11,054 bases of DNA from Burkholderiales bacterium (lineage in GTDB: Bacteria > Pseudomonadota > Gammaproteobacteria > Burkholderiales > Casimicrobiaceae). The stretch lies in contig JANXNO010000509.1 of assembly GCA_025354075.1 (NCBI GenBank), positions 1 through 11,054 on the forward strand. Reading direction: 5' to 3'. The notes under the pieces are model-generated. The model did no database searches and was not told where the DNA came from. It saw only the letters and a program-made list of their open reading frames with translations. Below are positions 7,535-11,054 of this stretch, one piece after another. How positions within the stretch are numbered: position 1 is the stretch's first letter; each line of letters opens with the position of its first letter. The translations under genes and the position numbers were made by a program.

Positions 7535-7861
7535 CTAACGCTCGACGCCGCGGCCTGAGCCCGCCCCGCCCGCGCCGCGCGCCACGCGTCGCGTGCGCCC
7601 CTGCCAGCGATAGCCCTGATCGTTGGCACGCTGGTGTCGGGCTTGTTTCGGGTCGGCAATCAATCCGCGGTATCGCTCGATGCGGTCGCCGTGATGAAGC
7701 ACCGTGTCCAGCGGCACCTGTTTACCCCAAACACCCGTGTTGCCGTTGTCGGTCAGGTGTGCGGCTGCGAGCGCGTCAACAAGCGTTGCACCGTCAGCCA
7801 GCTCAAGTTCACGCTGCTGCACCGAATCAGCCCAAGCCTCGACCACCAAGACCGTGATCAT
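7535..7861 (-). CDS. rnfH: RnfH family ubiquitin-like protein
   Basis: A 108-residue protein of the RnfH (UPF0125) family, a small beta-grasp fold of unsettled function found beside ratA in many proteobacteria. The family core is clear: ITVLVVEAWADSVQQRELEL, GATLVDALAAAHL, GVWGKQVPLDTVLHHGDRIE and YRGLIADPKQARHQRA. The last 27 residues or so are a low-complexity Arg/Gly-rich tail (QGRTRRVARGAGGAG) not part of the conserved domain. I chose the ATG at 7861, which overlaps the ratA stop as ATGA and implies translational coupling; a GTG four codons upstream is less likely. The stop lies 10 bp from the protease stop on the other strand. Despite the name, nothing here indicates an Rnf electron-transport complex. 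Confidence 0.9.
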   Translation of the reverse strand: MITVLVVEAWADSVQQRELELADGATLVDALAAAHLTDNGNTGVWGKQVPLDTVLHHGDRIERYRGLIADPKQARHQRANDQGYRWQGRTRRVARGAGGAGSGRGVER

Positions 7862-8292
7862 GGTTTTGCACACAGCGCGTCCGCGCGCTTGACGAATGAG
7901 TCGACAAACGTCGCGGCAATGCGATCAAACACCGGCGCGATCACCACACCAATCAGGCCGTCAAATGCATAGTTCAGCTCAAACTCCACCTTGCATCCCA
8001 GGTCACCCAGCTGGGTGAAGCGCCACTGCCCGGAAAGCCGTGAAAATGGGCCGCTGACCAGCGCCAGATCAATACGCTCGCTGGGCTGCAGCGTGTTTCG
8101 GGTGGTGAAGGTTTGCCGCACGCCGAGGTAGGCAATGTCCACCGCTGCCTGCATGTGGGTGTCAGTCTGGTCGATGATGCGCGCACCGCCACACCAGGGC
8201 AAAAACTGTGGATAGGCTGGGACATCGTTAACCAGCGCGTACATGGTGACGGTTGAATGCGGGACGAGAATGGAGCGAACGACGCGCTTCAC
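7858..8292 (-). CDS. ratA: RatA family protein (START/COQ10-like)
   Basis: A 144-residue polyketide cyclase/START-fold protein. In E. coli RatA was reported to bind 50S subunits and block 70S assembly; homologous COQ10 proteins bind ubiquinone, so the true role in this organism is open. Seen: SILVPHSTVTMYALVNDV, YPQFLPWCGGARI, VDIAYLGVRQTFTTRN, LVSGPFSRLSGQWRF and a C-terminal helix FVDSFVKRADALCAKP, covering the whole fold. I chose GTG 8292 (product begins with KRVVRSILVP), which fits homolog N-termini and has a GGGATGGGG Shine-Dalgarno-like run upstream; ATG at 8307 would add five residues. It is divergent from smpB across about 70 bp and its TGA overlaps the rnfH ATG, the standard smpB / ratA-rnfH layout. 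Confidence 0.92.
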   Translation of the reverse strand: MKRVVRSILVPHSTVTMYALVNDVPAYPQFLPWCGGARIIDQTDTHMQAAVDIAYLGVRQTFTTRNTLQPSERIDLALVSGPFSRLSGQWRFTQLGDLGCKVEFELNYAFDGLIGVVIAPVFDRIAATFVDSFVKRADALCAKP

Positions 8293-8333
8293 CGTGCGTA
8301 GCCCCATCCCGGCGTGCAATCCGGCAAGCGCCC

Positions 8334-8360
8334 TTGCAAGTGCAGGTACGACCCTAAAAT
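8334..8360 (+). promoter_or_regulatory. Candidate sigma70 promoter of smpB
   Basis: TTGCAA (8334-8339), a 15-bp spacer and TAAAAT (8355-8360). The -10 is good but the spacing is short. The -10 ends one base before the first possible smpB ATG (8362), so a start about 7-8 nt downstream would fall on the second ATG at 8368, giving a leaderless message. Confidence 0.4.
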
Positions 8361-8361
8361 C

Positions 8362-8832
8362 ATGGCTATGAGCATTGTCGATAATAAAAAAGCTTTCTTC
8401 GATTATTTCATTGAAGATCGATACGAGGCCGGACTTGAGCTGCAAGGCTGGGAAGTCAAGGCCATCCGCGCGGGCCGGGCACACGTGAAGGAGGCCTACG
8501 TCCGCGTGATCCGCCAGCAGGTGTATCTCGTCGGCGCAACCATCAGCCCGCTCGGTAGTGCGTCCACCCACATCACGCCTGACTCCACCCGCCTGCGCCG
8601 CTGCCTGCTGCACCGCGAAGAGATCGACAAGTTGATCGGCAAGGTTAAAGAACGCGGCTACACGCTGATTCCGATCAACCTGCACTTTTCAAAAGGCCGT
8701 GTGAAGCTGGAGATTGGCTTGGCGAAGGGCAAGAAAGATCACGATAAACGCGCGACGATCAAGGAGCGCGAAGGTCAGCGCGATGCGCAGAACGCGATGA
8801 AGAAGGCTTCGCGGGATGGGGGACGGGAGTAG
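8362..8832 (+). CDS. smpB: SsrA-binding protein SmpB
   Basis: A 156-residue (or 154 from the second ATG) RNA-binding protein that carries tmRNA (SsrA) into stalled ribosomes for trans-translation. Seen: [43 protein letters not shown], the ISPL...[13 protein letters not shown] region, [25 protein letters not shown] and [23 protein letters not shown], followed by the basic C-terminal tail that enters the mRNA channel. Length is normal. Two in-frame ATGs lie at 8362 and 8368; [10 protein letters not shown] from 8368 resembles other family starts and fits the promoter position. No Shine-Dalgarno of note precedes either. It is divergent from ratA. No tmRNA gene (ssrA) is visible next to it in this window. 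Confidence 0.97.
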   Translation: MAMSIVDNKKAFFDYFIEDRYEAGLELQGWEVKAIRAGRAHVKEAYVRVIRQQVYLVGATISPLGSASTHITPDSTRLRRCLLHREEIDKLIGKVKERGYTLIPINLHFSKGRVKLEIGLAKGKKDHDKRATIKEREGQRDAQNAMKKASRDGGRE

Positions 8833-8938
8833 GCTGCGGTGTGCGCATGTTGCCTTGCGCGAGATATCGCGTGCATCAGCGTCTGTTTACACCTCTTGCG
8901 TGCTGCTTGATGCCGTCTTTCGGAATCGCAAGTGTGCA

Positions 8939-8957
8939 GAATCGCAAACAGCGATTC
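8939..8957. terminator. Hairpin between smpB and PIN gene, weak terminator candidate
   Basis: GAATCGC (8939-8945) and GCGATTC (8951-8957) form a perfect 7-bp stem with an AAACA loop. A direct copy of GAATCGCAA also lies at 8923-8931. The hairpin sits between the convergent smpB and PIN-domain genes and could serve both, but neither strand has a U-run after the stem. Confidence 0.35.
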
Positions 8958-8981
8958 GAGCCCCTACTTTGACGTTGAGGC

Positions 8982-9521
8982 TCAAACGCGCAGAATGCTT
9001 TGAATTTCAACGCGAGTTTGCTTTGCTGGGTTGATAACTCGATAGCCTCTTGAGCGCACTCGTGTTGCGAATCGTTTGTCACAGGTCACGAGAATCGGAT
9101 GCGATGAGCCACCGTAGCAAGCCAGTGCGTTGACAACCGAGTGATATATAGACGCATCACGGTTATCCTTATCGAGCTTCATCTGTAGGTCCGAAAATAC
9201 CTTGCCAATCGACGTCGCGGGTTTCGTGTTGGAAATGATTTTTTGCCCAATGACACGGAACCACTTGTCCTTGTAGTGCCTCGAAAATGCTGCGTGTATG
9301 TGGTCAGCCTTTTCGCGACTTAGCTTCCCAATTTCAGGTGCAGCAAACTTTTCAATCTTCTTGCTGAACTCGTAGCAGACGCTTCGATTTATGACAAAAG
9401 CGAGGCTCAACCGCATCTTAGTTTCAGATGAGGTTAGCCACTTAACGGTTTCAGAGCCTTGTTCCGACACGAACATCTTAATCAGCGTGCTTGTGTCGAA
9501 AAACAGTATTTTGATTGTCAC
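8982..9521 (-). CDS. PIN-domain protein, VapC-like ribonuclease, without an adjacent same-strand antitoxin
   Basis: A 179-residue protein with the PIN nuclease pattern: FFDTSTLIKMF near the N-terminus (Asp9), a central acidic residue (Glu51 in CYEFSKK), Asp122 in NRDASIYHSVVNAL and Asp148 in LVTCDKRF. These four acidic positions would coordinate the metal ions for RNA cleavage. Most VapC toxins are about 130-140 residues; the extra length lies in the helical middle (residues 55-115). I chose GTG 9521 because AGGTGA lies 10 nt upstream and the domain begins at once; a TTG at 9596 would add 25 residues unlike any PIN start. The gene is clearly AT-richer than its neighbours and uses different codons, suggesting horizontal gain. 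No antitoxin gene lies before or after it on the same strand. The target RNA is unknown. Confidence 0.75.
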   Translation of the reverse strand: MTIKILFFDTSTLIKMFVSEQGSETVKWLTSSETKMRLSLAFVINRSVCYEFSKKIEKFAAPEIGKLSREKADHIHAAFSRHYKDKWFRVIGQKIISNTKPATSIGKVFSDLQMKLDKDNRDASIYHSVVNALACYGGSSHPILVTCDKRFATRVRSRGYRVINPAKQTRVEIQSILRV

Positions 9522-9587
9522 TTTTGAATAGTCACCTAAATATGAATGGCAAGTAATGTTGCACAGGTTTGTGAATAAAGAGCGAAC

Positions 9588-9746
9588 ATGGAACAATTGT
9601 GCATGAATATTTTTGATGTGGCTAAAGCGGACGGGAACGCAATCCGGGAAACCGAATACCTCCTTTCTGTGCCGGGAATGCGTGAGTCGATCAAGGCGGG
9701 TTTGGCCGAGCAGCCACAGACGCTGGCTAAAGCGCTCGATTGGTAG
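9588..9746 (+). CDS. Phd/YefM-type antitoxin fragment (C-terminal half only)
   Basis: A 52-codon frame from ATG 9588 to TAG 9746. Its core, AIRETEYLLSVPGMRESIKAG, and its end, KALDW, match the C-terminal toxin-binding helix region of Phd/YefM antitoxins (compare ETAYLL in E. coli YefM). The N-terminal DNA-binding half (about 35-40 residues in the family) is missing, and no in-frame or shifted remnant of it appears upstream, where a stop lies at 9576-9578. AAAGAG lies about 6-10 nt before the ATG, so the fragment could be translated. It is divergent from the PIN gene, unlike normal co-directional toxin-antitoxin pairs, and no RelE/ParE/YoeB-like toxin follows. It is probably a decayed remnant; a retained short antitoxin without autoregulation is the alternative. 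Confidence 0.55.
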   Translation: MEQLCMNIFDVAKADGNAIRETEYLLSVPGMRESIKAGLAEQPQTLAKALDW

Positions 9747-9765
9747 TTCGTTGAACAGGTAGCAC

Positions 9766-9877
9766 GTAGACCGGAGAAGCGCAGCGCGTCCGGGTTCCCG
9801 TTATTTCACCGGAGGCGTTTATTCGCATCTTGGTTCGACGAACAATTGCCTTGACGCGCTTCGCTTCTCACGGCTAC
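9766..9877. repeat. Inverted-repeat intergenic element (REP/REPIN- or MITE-like)
   Basis: The left arm (9766-9790, GTAGACCGGAGAAGCGCAGC...) and the right arm (9853-9877, read on the minus strand GTAGCCGTGAGAAGCGAAGC...) are about 25-bp imperfect inverted copies ending in GCGCGTC. They enclose 62 bp with no coding potential. Arms of this GAAGCG(C/A)AGCG type occur in dispersed repeats of many proteobacteria. The element lies between the antitoxin fragment and the uvrB control region and may mark the edge of the accessory patch. No transposase is encoded nearby. Confidence 0.55.
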
Positions 9878-9890
9878 CTTTCTACGATGC

Positions 9891-9906
9891 CTGTACGCAT
9901 TGACAG
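9891..9906 (+). promoter_or_regulatory. LexA (SOS) operator of uvrB
   Basis: CTGT at 9891-9894, eight bases, ACAG at 9903-9906, followed by TAA: a perfect match to the CTGT-N8-ACAG core bound by LexA in beta- and gammaproteobacteria. It overlaps the -35 hexamer (9900-9905) of the uvrB promoter, so LexA binding would exclude RNA polymerase, and RecA-stimulated LexA cleavage would induce uvrB after DNA damage. Confidence 0.85.
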
Positions 9907-9929
9907 TAAACGCCCCGGCAAGCGATAAT
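9900..9929 (+). promoter_or_regulatory. sigma70 promoter of uvrB
   Basis: TTGACA (9900-9905), an 18-bp spacer and GATAAT (9924-9929): a perfect -35 and a 5-of-6 -10. Transcription should start at about 9935-9937, on the uvrB ATG itself, which predicts a leaderless transcript; no Shine-Dalgarno precedes the ATG, in agreement. Confidence 0.85.
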
Positions 9930-9934
9930 GCCCG

Positions 9935-11054
9935 ATGCGCGTTACCTTTCCCAATTCCCCTTATTCCCTTGAACAATTGTTCGAACCGGCGGGTGATCAG
10001 CCTACGGCTATTGCTACGCTGGTGGACGGTATTGATTCGGGTTTGCAGTTTCAGACGCTGCTAGGTGTCACCGGCTCCGGCAAAACGTTCACGATGGCGA
10101 ACGTGATTGCGCGTACGGGGCGACCTGCGATTGTGATGGCGCCGAACAAGACGCTGGCGGCGCAGCTTTACAGCGAGTTCCGCGAGTTTTTCCCGGACAA
10201 CGCGGTGGAGTATTTCGTCTCCTACTACGACTACTACCAGCCCGAGGCGTATGTGCCGTCGCGCGACCTGTTCATCGAGAAGGACAGCGCGATCAACGAG
10301 CACATCGAGCAGATGCGGCTGTCAGCTACCAAGAGCATTATGGAGCGGCAGGACTGCATCATTGTGGCGTCTGTTTCGTGCATTTACGGTATCGGCGATC
10401 CGGTGGATTACCACTCGATGATTCTGCATTTGCGCGAGGGTGACAAGCTCGATCAGCGCGCTGCGATTCGTCGCCTGACGGAGATGCAATACGACCGTAA
10501 CGATATGGACTTTTCGCGCGGGCGCTTTCGTGTGCGCGGCGAAGTGCTCGATATTTTTCCGGCCGAACATGCCGAGACGGCGGTGCGCGTCACGTTCTTT
10601 GATGACGAGATCGAAGTGCTGCAATTGTTCGATCCGCTCACCGGGCACATCAAGCAAAAGATCGGACGCTTCACGGTGTTCCCCGGCTCGCATTACGCGA
10701 GCCCGCGCTCGAACGTTTTGCGTGCGGTTGACCTGATCAAGGCCGAGCTGCACGAGCGCAAAAATCAGTTCGTCAGCGAGATGAAATTGCTGGAGGCACA
10801 GCGCATCGAGCAGCGCACACGCTTCGATCTGGAGATGATGAGCGAGATTGGCTTCTGCAAGGGCATCGAGAACTATTCGCGGCACATGAGCGGACGCCAG
10901 CCCGGTGAGCCGCCGCCGACGCTGATTGATTACATGCCACGCAATTCGCTGATGTTTATCGATGAGTCGCACGTGACGGTAAGCCAGGTCGGCGGCATGT
11001 ATCACGGCGACCGTTCGCGCAAGGAAAACTTGGTGAATTACGGCTTTCGTTTGC
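9935..11054 (+). CDS. uvrB: Excinuclease ABC subunit B (3' truncated by window)
   Basis: The first 373 residues of UvrB, the helicase-like subunit that receives damaged DNA from UvrA and positions UvrC for incision in nucleotide excision repair. Seen: [19 protein letters not shown] at the N-terminus, Walker A GVTGSGKT (Lys50), the damage-probing beta-hairpin [12 protein letters not shown] (Tyr97, 98, 100, 101), [15 protein letters not shown], the UvrA-binding domain with [29 protein letters not shown] and the DESH box (Asp343-His346). The gene runs off the window. I chose ATG 9935: it coincides with the predicted transcription start and begins directly with the conserved VTFPNSPY. An ATG at 9928 is out of frame. 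Control by LexA is predicted from the operator at 9891-9906. A 12-bp palindrome lies inside codons 13-16. Confidence 0.97.
   Translation, partial: MRVTFPNSPYSLEQLFEPAGDQPTAIATLVDGIDSGLQFQTLLGVTGSGKTFTMANVIARTGRPAIVMAPNKTLAAQLYSEFREFFPDNAVEYFVSYYDYYQPEAYVPSRDLFIEKDSAINEHIEQMRLSATKSIMERQDCIIVASVSCIYGIGDPVDYHSMILHLREGDKLDQRAAIRRLTEMQYDRNDMDFSRGRFRVRGEVLDIFPAEHAETAVRVTFFDDEIEVLQLFDPLTGHIKQKIGRFTVFPGSHYASPRSNVLRAVDLIKAELHERKNQFVSEMKLLEAQRIEQRTRFDLEMMSEIGFCKGIENYSRHMSGRQPGEPPPTLIDYMPRNSLMFIDESHVTVSQVGGMYHGDRSRKENLVNYGFRL
9971..9982. other. 12-bp perfect palindrome GAACAATTGTTC within uvrB
   Basis: A perfect dyad starting about 36 nt downstream of the predicted uvrB transcription start, encoding Glu-Gln-Leu-Phe. 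It fits the GAAC-N4-GTTC form of Gram-positive LexA boxes, although the expected proteobacterial LexA box is already present upstream. Two related 10-mers (GAACAATTGT at 9591, GAACAATTGC at 9840) lie within 400 bp. It may be chance or a second operator. Confidence 0.3.

Noticed and set aside
6883..7659. Minus-strand frame of 258 residues over the protease C-terminus
   Set aside because: Shadow frame; it overlaps both the protease tail and rnfH and shows no domain.
7858..8685. 275-residue version of RatA starting at 8685
   Set aside because: Its first 126 residues read antisense through smpB and do not belong to the START fold; the real start is near 8292-8307.
8833..8981. tmRNA (ssrA) or tRNA gene after smpB
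   Set aside because: The ATTCGAGCCCC string resembles a T-loop, but no acceptor stem, anticodon arm or tmRNA ends can be formed around it.
9771..9793. CCGGA...TCCGG as an intrinsic terminator after the antitoxin fragment
   Set aside because: The stem is only 5 bp with a 13-nt loop and no U-run; it is better explained as part of the inverted-repeat element arm.
10322..11005. Minus-strand frame of 227 residues inside uvrB
   Set aside because: Antisense shadow of the strongly conserved uvrB coding sequence.

Overview
The window is high-GC bacterial chromosome, most likely from a betaproteobacterium (Burkholderiales-like). This rests on the housekeeping proteins, the divergent smpB / ratA-rnfH cluster, a proteobacterial LexA box before uvrB, and the GC-rich palindromic intergenic repeats. 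It is an inference, because no rRNA or tRNA lies in the window. There is no CRISPR array and no complete insertion sequence.

Left part (1-3068): the 3' end of purL (+), then on the minus strand a 12-helix MFS transporter gene and pncB (nicotinate phosphoribosyltransferase). The gaps between them hold palindromic elements: a 122-bp nested inverted-repeat segment after purL, and an inverted pair of GC-rich dispersed repeats between pncB and the MFS gene.

Centre (3212-7524): two large exported proteins on the plus strand in an overlapping pair. The first has a signal peptide, a divergent CAP/SCP domain, Ig-like modules and a C-terminal dockerin-like calcium-binding domain. The second is an S8 subtilisin-type protease with prodomain, complete catalytic triad, Calx-beta domain, PPC domain and a related dockerin-like C-terminal domain. 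The shared tail and the overlapping stop and start codons suggest that they work together outside the cell. This is the best candidate for an undescribed system here.

Right-centre (7535-8832): rnfH and ratA on the minus strand with ATGA overlap, divergent from smpB (+), the classic proteobacterial arrangement.

Right (8982-9746): a small, visibly AT-richer accessory patch. It holds an orphan PIN-domain (VapC-like) gene on the minus strand, opposite a 52-codon plus-strand frame that encodes only the toxin-binding tail of a Phd/YefM-type antitoxin. A 112-bp inverted-repeat element follows (9766-9877).

Right end (9891-11054): the start of uvrB. Just upstream lies a perfect CTGT-N8-ACAG LexA operator overlapping the -35 of a near-consensus sigma70 promoter. 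The promoter sits so close to the ATG that the transcript is probably leaderless. No gene-free stretch in the window exceeds 300 bases.
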